Shown in pieces: positions 10,771 through 21,878 of a stretch of DNA of 64,000 nt (positions within the stretch are counted from its first letter, which is position 1; each line of letters begins with the position of its first letter). The notes below the pieces were generated by a model. The model was not told the DNA's origin and did no database searches. It saw only the letters and a list, made by a program, of their open reading frames with translations. The translations under genes and the position numbers were made by a program. This stretch comes from Aquatica leii (Eukaryota > Arthropoda > Insecta > Coleoptera > Lampyridae), in the NCBI GenBank assembly GCA_035610365.1, contig CM069435.1:92351389-92415388 (forward strand). Reading direction: 5' to 3'.

Positions 10771-12339
10771 GTGGGGCAAAACCGGGTACCAAAAATATGA
10801 GCTAACACTGTGTGCTTCGTTTTGGAGATTTGTATGCCCAAATAGTGTTTTAGGGTCTTTTATATAACACAAAGCTTCATAAAATTAGTTTTTGTTGCAC
10901 ACGTTTCTATATCTTCCAAAAAATATACTTTCATTCATTAGGTACAAAACCCCGGTTTTGCTCCGAGGCTAGGATAAAACCGGGTGTCTATTTAATCATA
11001 AGAAAATTGTTTGTTTTTCAATATTTTTTTGTTAGTCAGCTTAAAATATTATTCCCAATGATAACATGATGATTAATAGAGCACTAGATTAACTTTGGCC
11101 AGGTCTTAGGCAGTTCAGAATATAAAAAAGACACGTATCAATTTTTGTAATTACAACTTAAAAAAGTTACTAGAGTTACATATTTTTGCTAAAATATGTG
11201 AGACACAACAAAAAAAATAAAAACAATTTAAAAAAAAAAGAATTATTTAAGTACAGAAATCACAAACAAAGCTGTCATCTTCTTCCCCTGCATTAGAGCT
11301 TCTGCACTTTGAACACTGAATCCACCCTTCCTTTGATTTGGAATTTCTATACAATTCATTACAAAAAATACAAGTCTTATTTAGATCTTCTTCCTCTGAT
11401 GAAGATGAATCCATGTACGAAACAGGTTTTGTAATTTTATTTTTTTTAGATTTAGATCTATTTTTGTCTGTCTGCTCTTTTGAGGGACCAGATACCGCTC
11501 TGTCGTTTTCTTTATTTCTATGCAGTTTTCTTTTAGCACCAGTTCCGGCCCTTTCCATTTTTACCCTTTCTTCTTCTTCCAGTTCGTTTTTGTACGGCGA
11601 TGAAGTTAAGATTGCTGTTTTTTTCTGTTTACCGCCTTGTGAACTGGTCTTGCGCCAACCTGAGGTGCTGGCATCAGAAGTCTCTGAGAGAGCGTAAGAA
11701 ATGATAATACATCTGAAATTGTGCTTTGTGGCATCGCATCATCCTGTCGACTTGTCAGACGTGGCTCTTCTTCAGGCAGTTGCTTCTTATTTCTAACTTT
11801 AGGTTATGGTATTTGAGTCATTTCACCTTCAATCACTTGTGGTATCTCAGCTTTGGTACTTCCTGGCACATCGATAACCGGCCTGTCCGTCGTTTCCGCA
11901 AGAGCAAACAGAGGATCTGGAAAAATATTCCGATTGAAAGGATATATGCCTGTCTTCTCAAAATCTCTTATAGCTGTTTGCATTACTGCTGCACGTGTAA
12001 ATGCACCCCTGCCACTTGGTATATGCTTCCGCTTCTACCAGGGTCTGCAACCCACCATTATCTCACTTCTTATTCGTAAAATACACTTAAAGGGCTCATA
12101 AATGAGACATCCAAGGGTTGCAGCCGGTGGGTCGTATGGGGGGGAAAACACAAGAGAATCGCATTTTGTTCTCGAGCCAGATTAATGAGATCTAAACTCT
12201 TACAGCCGTATTCATAGTCGTTCGCTGGCGACTCGCTGGCGTTTCTCCGCTCGCCAGAAGGAAATTTCAATGCATAATCGTTCGCCAGCAACGACGCGCA
12301 TGCGTTCTACTACAAACTTCAGTGAAAACCTGGCAAGTC

Positions 12340-13882
12340 TGTTACGGTCGAATTTTCTTTACGTACGCCCATGTTGTTACGGACGAAATTTTCTTTACGT
12401 ACGCCTATGTATTTTCAACGTGAATTTAAATTCGGGTTTACGCCCTCTAACGTTCGTTTCTCGTTGCGATTTATTTGACGGAAATTCGTCACACGGGCAT
12501 GATATAAAATGGTCTGGACGCATTGAATAGTTATGTTATCTATTACCATCTAGAAAACCAATTATAATTAGCGAATGATCTAATTGCTTCAAAGCGTTAC
12601 AGGGTAAGCTATTGTCGTCTTTTAGTAACAATTGCGTTCGTAATTCTGTCTTCCTTTTAACAGCCATTTTACGTTCCTTTCTTTAACATCTGGTACCTTA
12701 TCGATAGATGACTATCGTAAACGACTGCTAAATACGTCAGCACGTTGCCGTACACGGGCACCAGCGTAAGGCGATTTCCACGCCACAAAATTGGGGGTCT
12801 TGCGGAGCCTTCCCGGGCAAAGAGTGCTACACGTGGATGCCACGCCGTGACCTGTATTAACCACCTATTTGTGTTCTAACGATATTCAGTATTCGATACC
12901 AATTTACGAAGGAATGAACCTCGACAAATATTTGGATGGGACGATGCTAACTTTTTCTTTATAAGGCAAATGGTTATAACTAATTAAACCAACGACAAGG
13001 GGTACCACAGCATACGACAACCGATTTATATTATTTATACTTTCTTGTACCTTAAGTAATGATTGTTGTAGATGTTGATTTCGTGAGACATTAGTTTGAC
13101 ACGATTTGCGATTCAAATTGCTTACAGGATTACGTGTCGGTTAAAGTACTTTCTTCACACCTGTGGAAATTCCTGTATTTAGGGTAAGTGATTTTATATG
13201 TTTTCTTTCGTAGTCAACCGGGTTACTCACGAAACTTTTGCTATTAGTTCTGTAATTATCGATACGGTTGTTTACCAGCTAGGTAGTAAATTTTACTTAT
13301 GTTGAGTTGCGCATGCTGTGTACTCCCAACGATTGATTAACGTTAGTGCTATATTAATTCCGCACGTTTTGTTACGATAAGTTAACATTGACGTAGTAAT
13401 TTATTATTACTGTGTTTAATTGTCAGTAACGTCATATTACTAAATTATTTTGTGTACTTCGCATATTGTATGCAGACGAAATTTACTACCATCTACTCTT
13501 CGCTAGTCATGTCAATGTAATCTACGTATGTGTTGTGTGTTGCCGATACTTCGGATATTTAGTTATACTCGAACTAAAATTATTCTGGGACATGTTATCC
13601 AACTGTTATCAATTCGAACGTTAATCCAGTTATCATTATAGAGGAATTAAAGTGAAATTGTTATTAACGATTTAGTTTCTTTTTTTTCGTTTCTTTCAGC
13701 ATTTACGAACCTAACATCTTGTTACAAGTTTATTACCACCTGTCTTGAGCGGGACAGAAGTGACTTTGGATAAGCTCTGGCGCCCTTAAATATCTTTTCA
13801 TTATTATCTAGGAACCCTACCCTCTCACCGACTATTGTGAGTTGGCCGTGCAAGTTCGTAAACTAGCAAAAAGCTTGTAACA
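12340..13882 (+). repeat. 5' LTR
   Basis: 1543 bp with TG...CA ends. The first 70 bp contain two near-identical ~35-bp units (each with TTACGTACGCC), present also in the 3' LTR and in altered form in the solo LTR at 20346. It has no coding capacity. Confidence 0.88.
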
Positions 13883-13888
13883 AATTTT

Positions 13889-13906
13889 TGGCTACCCAAC
13901 GTAAGG
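13889..13906 (+). other. Candidate primer-binding site
   Basis: TGGCTACCCAACGTAAGG begins 6 nt after the 5' LTR and starts with TGG, complementary to a tRNA 3' CCA. The matching tRNA was not identified. Confidence 0.5.
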
Positions 13907-14428
13907 GGCCCCGATTTCTCTCATATCGAATTTCTCATTCACTATATTTCTTTTAGCAATTTTCTTTAATTGTGATTAGCATAGGATTACTGGCACTCAT
14001 AGGTAACTTATACTGTTGAATTTTTCTTGATTTCGTGTATGCGATCATCGGCTAGCTAGATTTATTGATTCTTTTTATCTTTTCTTAGTCTTACGTGGGT
14101 TCGGTTTACTTTGCTTTGTTTATGTAGTTATTACTACTAGACTTGACGTCTGAGTTACTTCATTAACTTTTACTTTTGTTTTTCTTTAGTGCTGCAGTTT
14201 GACTGTAGATTCGCACTTTGCTTACGTTTCTTGTAATCGGACCTTCGCTTTGATTCTGGATTGACTTGACTACGTCGATTAATTTTTTTTCTTATGGGTG
14301 TAATTACTGGGTAGTGATACTGCTGGTACGTACTGTTATTTTGAGGTCGTGTCAGACACGTGGTGGCAGTTTTCCGTCGTAATTGACTGCTTTGGTTAGT
14401 TTCTTGTTTACTTGTTATTGTTTTAGCT
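13907..14428 (+). other. 5' untranslated leader of LTR element
   Basis: Between the primer site and the Gag start. The minus-strand open frame at 14170-14484 is antisense to the leader and Gag start and looks accidental. Confidence 0.5.
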
Positions 14429-15784
14429 ATGTATTCTTCAGATGAAGAACCACCATTTCTTACTTCTTCGGACTCTGATTCCAAAACAAACTTAGGAAAT
14501 TGGAATGTTACTTTTTCGGGTGAAGATCCTTCTCTACTTATAGAATTTCTTATTCGTATCGACGAGTTGTGTTTGTCTCGTGGTGTTTCACAGCATCAAC
14601 TTTTTCTTTCAGCTTCTGAGGGGTTATCGGGTAAAGCTCTTCTTGTGTTTAGAAGTAGACGACATACTTTACGTTCTTGGAATGAGGTTACTGCGATGCT
14701 GAAAGCTGAGTTTCTGCCAGTAGATTATGATGAACGGTTAATGGATACTATTCGTAATCGAGTGATGGAACCTTAAGAATCTATTGTAATGTACGTTGCT
14801 ACTATGCAATATCTTTTTATGCAATTGTTAGAACCAGTCTCGGAGAAGACGCAGTTAAAAATCGTACGCCGCAACTTAGCTCCATTGTATCAATCTCATT
14901 TCGCACTGGTGGATATCACATCCTTTTCTCAATTGGTTTCTTTAGGCAAACGTTTAGAGTCGAACTTGAATTGTAACAATGCTCTTAATCTTATAACATC
15001 CGAAAGGAGTGATTTACTTCTAGAATCATCTGTGATTAATACTGCTACTCCCGCAGTTTCGGTTGATACGGTTGCTGATTCTCTTACTACTCCTCCACTT
15101 CCTTCTTCTATAACTACTGAGTCTAATACTTGTATGCACTGTCGTTCTAAAACTGAGAAACTTGTACGTCCTGTTCGTTCTTTAGCTTCTCTTCCTACAA
15201 ACTTTTCTTCAGTTTCTAGGATTATTAGACCTACTACCGATCCTTGGTACTTAGGTTTGGTTTCTAAAGTTTCTGCTTTTCCTCGTCGTTTCTCTCGTTG
15301 GTGTCTTGTGAAAGGTCTTATATGTAAACGTGTACGCATTTCTTCCTCTGACTCTTGCGTGTGGAAATTAGTTGTTCCTTCGGACCAACGCAAACAATTA
15401 ATCCACGATCACCATCTTCCATCTGAGCGTGAACACCGCAGTGTTAAGAGTACGTTAGAAGCTCTTCGCTGTCATTTCTACTGGCCTCATATGAGACCTA
15501 AGGTGGCTGAGTTTATACGTTATTGTTCTTGTTCGAACTCGCGACGAAGCAAGCCTATTAGGTCACGTCACGTTTTGCCAACAACGATGAAGCTTTCCAA
15601 CACTGGTTTAGTTACAAGGTCTACGCGTCTACATAAGGATCGTACTATCTCTCCAGGTGTAAAAGCCGCTGCTATTACTTTTGCACCCCCTTCTTCTGCA
15701 GTCGCTTCTAATTATTCTTTGTTGTCTCCTTCTTCTAATCGTTCTCTTTGCTTTCATCGGCGTCGCAAGCGTCGTAAGTGCTAG
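14429..15784 (+). pseudogene. Gag fused to integrase H2C2 zinc-binding region
   Basis: Two frames in the same phase, separated by one stop near 14774-14776 (MEP-stop-ESIVMYVATMQ). The first half matches Retrotrans_gag (FSGEDPSLLIEFLIRIDE; SWNEVTAMLKAEF; ESIVMYVATMQYLFMQL). After a Ser/Thr-rich linker comes a pre-integrase segment (DPWYLGLVSKVSAFPRRFSRW) and an H2C2-like finger (IHDHHLPSE...FYWPHMRPKVAEFIRYCSCSNSR). Protease, RT, RNase H and the DDE core are missing between and after. The C-terminus is basic. I infer a large internal pol deletion or template switch that joined the two ends in frame. Product, if made, would be a structural Gag-like protein; the stop may be suppressed or disabling. 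Confidence 0.75.
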
Positions 15785-17869
15785 TTCACCTTTTTGGGCT
15801 TTCGACTTTCGACCTTTGCAATTCATTTGGTTCTTTTCTGTCGGTTTTGGTGGTTCGATTCTTTGGATACGTCGTCGGTATCTTGTTGGTTGTAGCTTGG
15901 ATGCTACCCAATTGTTCCTCTCATTTTGCTGTCATCGATATTCTTTCTTTTTGGTTAAGTTTTGCTAAAATTCTTTTTGTTTCTTTCTTCTACATCTTAC
16001 TGCAGGACAGACTACCTTTCCGTCTGTATATATTTATATCCGCTTAGTCGGCCTTTTTGGGATTGGTACGTCATCTATAGAATTCTCTCTTCTACTTTTG
16101 GATTTGGTTTTTCTTTTCTTGAGTTTTCTATTCCGCTCGTAGGCATTAAAGTCTTGGAGTATACTTTCCAATTTGGGGACAGCAATTGGTACGCTCTGGG
16201 TCTATGATTAACTGTGATATCTTTTCTCTTCTCTTTCTTTTTCTTTTTTTTATATTGGGCGGTTGGTTGGGCATTGAAGGGCTGGTCACTCTCTTTCGTT
16301 CCTTCTACGGAGAGAAGAACGAATCAGACACTTACATCTTGTCTTAGCTTTCTCCGTCTGTTTCTTTTCTGCCTTTCTTGTTTTTCTTACTTCTTATTTT
16401 TTCTCTTCTTCTTGATTTGTTGATCACCTACATGCCACATCTCTTTCTTTCTTCTTCTTCCTCCTCAAGGTTTACCCCTTAGGGCGGTTGGTTGGGCACC
16501 GTAGGGTGGTCTCTCTTTTCATTCTTTTACGGGGTGAAGAATGAATCAGGCATTAACATCGAGCCTTATCTTTCTCCGTCTTTCTATATCTCTTATCTTT
16601 TCTACTTTTCATTTTTTTCTTCTTGGGCCTATCTATCTTTTCTTTGTGCCAACCATTATTCTTTCTTTTGATTCTCCTTATGGTTCGCCTCTTGGGCGGT
16701 TGGTTGGGCATTGAAGGGCTGGTCACTCCCTTTCGTTTCTTCTACGGGGAGAAGAACGAATTAGACACTTACATCTTGTCTTATCTTTCTCCGTCTGTCT
16801 CTTTTTATCCTTTCTTGTCTTCTTCACTTTTGATTTTTTTCTTTTGCTTTTTTGGGATTTGTCTTTAGGGCGATTATCTCTTTGCTTTTTCTTTTATCTG
16901 GATTTGTTGGTTGAATACTTTCTTTCTATTTTCTTTTAAGTAACTTGTTTCTTTAGTATTCACGCAACTATGTATCTTTTCTTTTGCTTTTCTTTCTCAA
17001 TTACTTCTCTCGCTTTATTATGTTTAGTGGGGTTTTGTTTTGTTGTTTTTGGTTTGAAACTTGGAATAGACTACAACGTCGCTTCTTGTACTTTGTACTT
17101 CCGCTTAGTCGGCATTTTTGATGTTGTCAGTCACCGTTAGGATATTTCTTTTCTGTGGGTTTCTTTTGCTCCGGGAATATTCTAATCCGTTCTTCGGCAT
17201 TTACGTGACATTCCAACACAACGAGCACTGACTCACGATGCTTAATTGGCAAGTGAAGTTTTCTGTTCTTTATTGACTCATACTTTTTCTTTTTTCTTCT
17301 GGTTTTGTTTGAGGTTGCTTTGAAAGTTTTCTCTCTGCTTAAGCTTGGTCTTTCTTTATTTTCTTGGATCCTCTGCAACCATATTCTTTTCTCTTTATTT
17401 TCTTTTTTGCTAATTCTTTCTTTTGCTACATTGGGCTTAGTAAGTTATTCGTTTTGCTGTGTAGGTCTGAAATTTGAAACAGACTACAACTCCGTTTTCT
17501 GTACTTTAGGTACTTCCGCTTGCTCGGCTTTTCTGGATGTTGTTGGTCATTTTGGGATATCTCTTTTGCTATTTTTCTCTTTGGTTTTCTTGGGATATTC
17601 TATTCCGTTTATCGGCTTATAAGTTTCATGGTGACAGTCCAGCACAGTGATCGATGATTGACAAGTGCTCGTTTAGCAACTGATAGTTTTTACGTTCTTT
17701 TCTTTCCTCTTCTGTATTTGTGGTAATCTGATGAGGTTACACGGGGTTGGGTTTTCTGGGAACTGGGTTGGTTTTGGATTTTAGGGTTCTATCCTTGGCG
17801 TAGGCCTAAATTTCTATCTTCATTTTAGCTTTGGTTTTCGTTATTCTCGCTCCACGCTTTTATCTTGCT
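15785..17869 (+). other. Pyrimidine-rich non-coding 3' region of LTR element
   Basis: About 2 kb with a strong C+T bias on the plus strand, containing tandem and dispersed repeats (TTCCGCTTAGTCGGC-like modules near 16038, 17100 and 17514). Hydrophobic Phe/Leu/Ser-rich open frames here are by-products of the base bias. It takes the place of the missing pol. Confidence 0.7.
16256..16900 (+). repeat. Three ~220-bp tandem repeats
   Basis: Units start at about 16256, 16482 and 16693, each opening with GGCGGTTGGTTGGGCA and followed by an agaagaaCGAAT block and CTTTCTCCGTCT. Units 1 and 3 are the closest pair; unit 2 is more diverged. They lie within the pyrimidine-rich region of the LTR element. 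Confidence 0.8.
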
Positions 17870-17880
17870 GGGGGGGAATC
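17870..17880 (+). other. Polypurine tract
   Basis: GGGGGGGAATC directly precedes the 3' LTR, the normal position for plus-strand priming in LTR elements. Confidence 0.65.
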
Positions 17881-19425
17881 TGTTACGGTCGAATTTTCTT
17901 TACGTACGCCTATGTTGTTACGGACGAAATTTTCTTTACGTACGCCTATGTATTTTCAACGTGAATTTAAATTCGGGTTTACGCCCTCTAACGTTCGTTT
18001 CTCGTTGCGATTCATTTGACGGAAATTCGTCACACGGGCATGATATAAAATGGTCTGGACGCATTGAATAGTTATGTTATCTATTACCATCTAGAAAACC
18101 AATTATAATTAGCGAATGATCTAATTGCTTCAAAGCGTTAAAGGGTAAGCTATTGTCGTCTTTTAGTAAAAATTGCGTTCGTAATTCTGCCTTCCTTTTA
18201 ACAGCCATTTTACGTTCCTTTCTTTAACATCTGGTACCTTATCGATAGATGGCTATCGTAAACGACTGCTAAATACGTCAGCACGTTGCCGTACACGGGC
18301 ACCAGCGTAAGGCGATTTCCACACCACGAAATTGGGGGTCTTGCGGAGCCTTCCCGGGCAAAGAGTGCTACACGTGGATGCCACGCCGTGACCTGTATTA
18401 ACCACCTATTTGTGTTCTAACGATATTCAGTATTCGATACCAATTTACGAAGGAATGAACCTCGACAAATATTTGGATGGGACGATGCTAACTTTTTCTT
18501 TATAAGGCTAATGGTTATAACTAATTAAACCAACGACAAGGGGTACCACAGCATACGACAACCGGTTTATATTATTTATACTTTCTTGTACCTTAAGTAA
18601 TGATTGTTGTAGATGTTGATTTCGTGAGACATTAGTTTGACACGATTTGCAATTCAAATTGCTTACAGGATTACGTGTCGGGGAAAGTACTTTCTTCACA
18701 CCTGTAGAAATTCCTGTATTTAGGGTAAGTGATTTTATATGTTTTCTTTCGTAGTCAACCGGGTTACTCACAAAACTTTTGCTATTAGTTCTGTAATTAT
18801 CGATACGGTTGTTTACCAGCTAGGTAGTAAATTTTACTTATGTTGAGTTGCGCATGCTGTGTACTCCCAACGATTGATTAACGTTAGTGCTATATTAATA
18901 CCGCACGTTTTGTTACGATAAGTTAACATTGACGTAGTAATTTATTATTACTGTGTTTAATTGTCAGTAACGTCATATTACTAAATTATTTTGTGTACTT
19001 CGCATATTGTATGCAGACGAAATTTACTACCATCTACTCTTCGCTAGTCATGTCAATGTAATCTACGTATGTGTTGTGTGTTGCCGATACTTCGGATATT
19101 TAGTTATACTCGAACTAAAATTATTCTGGGACATGTTATCCAACTGTTATCAATTCGAACGTTAATCCAGTTATCATTATAGAGGAATTAAAGTGAAATT
19201 GTTATTAACGATTTAGTTTCTTTTTTTTTTCGTTTCTTTCAGCATTTACGAACCTAACATCTTGTTACAAGTTTATTACCACCTGTCTTGAGCGGGACAG
19301 AAGTGACTTTGGATAAGCTCTGGCGCCCTTAAATATCTTTTCATTATTATCTAGGAACCCTACCCTCTCACCGACTATTGTGAGTTGGCCGTGCAGGTTC
19401 GTAAACTAGCAAAAAGCTTGTAACA
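17881..19425 (+). repeat. 3' LTR
   Basis: 1545 bp, about 99% identical by eye to the 5' LTR, ending GCTTGTAACA and followed by the target duplication agtc. Confidence 0.88.
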
Positions 19426-20345
19426 AGTCGCTGGCGAACGGTTGGAGGTAGTCGATACCATCTCCGGCAATTCTCTGGTATTTGGCAATTGCGAATTTTC
19501 GTTATTTTTAAAAATAAAATGGAACGTGAATTAAAAATAATTTATAACGCAAACATAGAAATTTTTGATCTGCAAATTTACATACCTCGTCGGTATCAAA
19601 TAAAGAAACCAGTATAAATGTTTTTCTTTATATTTTTATTTCATTTTTCTTATTTAAAAGCTGACATCTGACTATTAATTTAAATATTATAGGTATATTC
19701 GAGACATGGAAAACTAATCAGAAGTTTATAATAAGGATCAATTTAAAAATGGTACAGATTTAGAAAAATTATAATACAAGACCACAAACGAAATTACTAA
19801 TAGAGGATTACCGGTTCTTGTATTAATTCTATCTATCGGAATTTGAATAAAAACATTTTTTTTTCATCGTAAAAACACAAATAATATGTTTACTATCGTA
19901 CATAGATAACCAGTTGCAGAAATTTGATATATTTAAACAAGTGCATTTCATGTAAACATGTAAAAAAATGAAATGCGCATGATCAGTAAGACAAACTTTT
20001 GCCGGCGTGGCGAACGGCGGGAGAACGACTATGCAACACAAATTATGTTTTAGCTGTTCGCCGGAGAAACCTCCAACGAAACCGCCAGCAAATCGCCGGC
20101 GAGTCGCTAGCAACTCGCCGACGATCGTCTATGAATACGGCTGTTAGCATGTGAAGAATTCCTGTCTAAGAGTAATAAAACTGGCTTTGTTAATGTTTGA
20201 TTTGAAAATTCAATAAAGCGTTTGAACCAACATAAAAATGTCTCTTTATTTATTTAACCACTTTCATAGTAGCATGCCCGGGACTCAGAAGGTGCATCGT
20301 CAACCAGCATTGGATTAGCCTTTTTGCGAGGAAACACAAACATAG

Positions 20346-21878
20346 TGTTACGGTAATTTTCATTACGTACGCCTTTGTTGTTACGGTTGAAATCTTCATT
20401 AGGTACGCCTATGTGTTGTCGACGTGAAATTAGATTCGGGTTTTGACACCCGCTAACGATCCTTTGCGCATTAGATGTCATTTGGTAGAAAGTCGACACA
20501 TGTGGATGATGTAAATGGTCTGTAACGAGTGAATATTAATATATCCGTTACCATCGGGGAAATAATAGAAAACCATTTATAATTGTTTAATTTCCTAGTT
20601 TCGTTAAGACGTTACAGGGTAAGCTAAAGTCATCTTTTAATATAAACTCGTTTGTAATTCGTTTTCCTTTTGACAGCCATTTTGCGTCCCTTCATGTTAC
20701 AACTGTTATATTCTCGATAAATGGATATCGTTACTATTAGTAACTAAGACATCACGTTGCCGGACTCGAACGCTAGCAGAAGGCGATTTCAAGCCGCGCA
20801 ATTGGGGTCCTACGGAGGCGTCCTGGGCAAACTTAAACTACACGTGGCTGACACGCCGTGTTCGTGTTCACCACCTATTTGTGTTCCAGCGCTATTCTGT
20901 ATTCGATATCAATTTACGGAGGGATGAACCTCAACAAATATTTAGATGGGACGATATTAACTTTTCTTTATAAGACTTATGGTTATAACTAATTAAATCA
21001 ACGACAAAGGGGTACCACAGCATATAACAACCGGTTTATATTATTTATACTTTCTTGTATCTTAAGTAATAATTGTTGTAGATGTGATTTCGTGAGACAT
21101 TAGCTTGACACGATTTGCGATTCAAATTGTTTACAGGGTTATGTGTCGGGGGAACGTACGTTCTTCACACCAAAGAAACCTCCTGTATTTATGGTAAGTG
21201 ATTTTATATGTTTTATTGCGTAGTCAAACGGGTCACTCACGAAACTTTTGCTATTAATTCTATAATTATCGCTATTGTTGTTTACGAGCTAGGTAATAAA
21301 TTTCATTTAGGTCAAGTTGTGCATGCTGTGTACTACCGATTGATTAACGTTAATGCAATATTAATTTTACACGCTGTGTTAGGATAATTTAACATTAGCG
21401 TAGTACTTTCTTACTTCTGTATTTGATTGTCAGTAATGCCATTCTACTAATTATGTAACCGATAGTTACTACCACCTATTCTTCGCTATATATTTTTATT
21501 GTAGTTTACTTATGTACGGTGTGTTGCCTATGCTACTGGCATTTCTGTATTTAGAATTCATTATAGTCTGTGATAATCCTCAGCGTTTCTACATTAAAAT
21601 TGTTATCGTGGTTAGTTTTTCTTTTATGACAACATACCTATTTCCTATGACTATCGTATTAACTAATTGCTTCTGACTACTCGAACAGCTGAGTAGAGGA
21701 ATTACGAACCTAACATCGTGTTACAAGTATCCTGGTCTGTTGTGAGCAGACAGACGTGACTTTGGATAGGCTCTGGCGCCCTTAATTATCTTTTATATAC
21801 TTCTAGAAAACCTACTCCTCTCTCCGACTATTGAGAGTTGGCCGTGCAGGTTCGTAAAACCACCTAAAGCTGGTAACA
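20346..21878 (+). repeat. Solo LTR of the same family, older copy
   Basis: Begins TGTTACGG, ends GGTAACA and is about 1533 bp long. It is clearly homologous to the LTRs at 12340 and 17881 along its whole length but much more diverged. Flanked by atag (20342-20345 and 21879-21882). Removing it restores the Tigger reading HPMFVFPRK. It probably arose by LTR-LTR recombination. Confidence 0.87.

Larger units (their letters stand above)
12340..19425 (+). mobile_element. Non-autonomous LTR retrotransposon, 7.1 kb
   Basis: Direct LTRs 12340-13882 and 17881-19425 have TGTTAC...GTAACA ends, and the element is flanked by a 4-bp target duplication agtc (12336-12339, 19426-19429). A candidate primer site (13889) and a purine tract (17870-17880) sit where expected. 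The only coding sequence is a Gag joined to an integrase zinc-binding region (14429-15784). Protease, reverse transcriptase, RNase H and the integrase catalytic core are absent, so it must have moved using enzymes supplied by another element. LTRs differ at roughly 1% of sites. A 4-bp duplication and Gag type suggest the Ty3/gypsy group. Confidence 0.88.
12203..20143. mobile_element. TTA-flanked MITE (~0.85 kb) interrupted by LTR element
   Basis: The ends are CAGCCGTATTCATAG and its reverse complement CTATGAATACGGCTG, followed inward by imperfect CGCTGGCGA-type subterminal repeats. The element is flanked by TTA at 12200-12202 and 20144-20146. The left piece is 12203-12339 and the right piece 19430-20143. 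The LTR element 12340-19425 and its duplicated agtc separate them. Excising the MITE restores the Tigger frame (SSHA-KSLDL). Non-coding. Superfamily unassigned (a 3-bp TTA target would fit PIF/Harbinger, but the tips do not). Confidence 0.85.

Noticed and set aside
14170..14484. 104-codon minus-strand ORF with Ser/Arg/Gln-rich product
   Set aside because: Antisense to the LTR-element leader and Gag start, with no motif.
14929..15393. 154-codon minus-strand ORF
   Set aside because: Directly antisense to the Gag-integrase fusion, which has recognisable domains.
15681..16868. Series of hydrophobic plus-strand ORFs resembling membrane proteins
   Set aside because: Produced by the pyrimidine-rich base bias (Phe/Leu/Ser codons); no conserved order.
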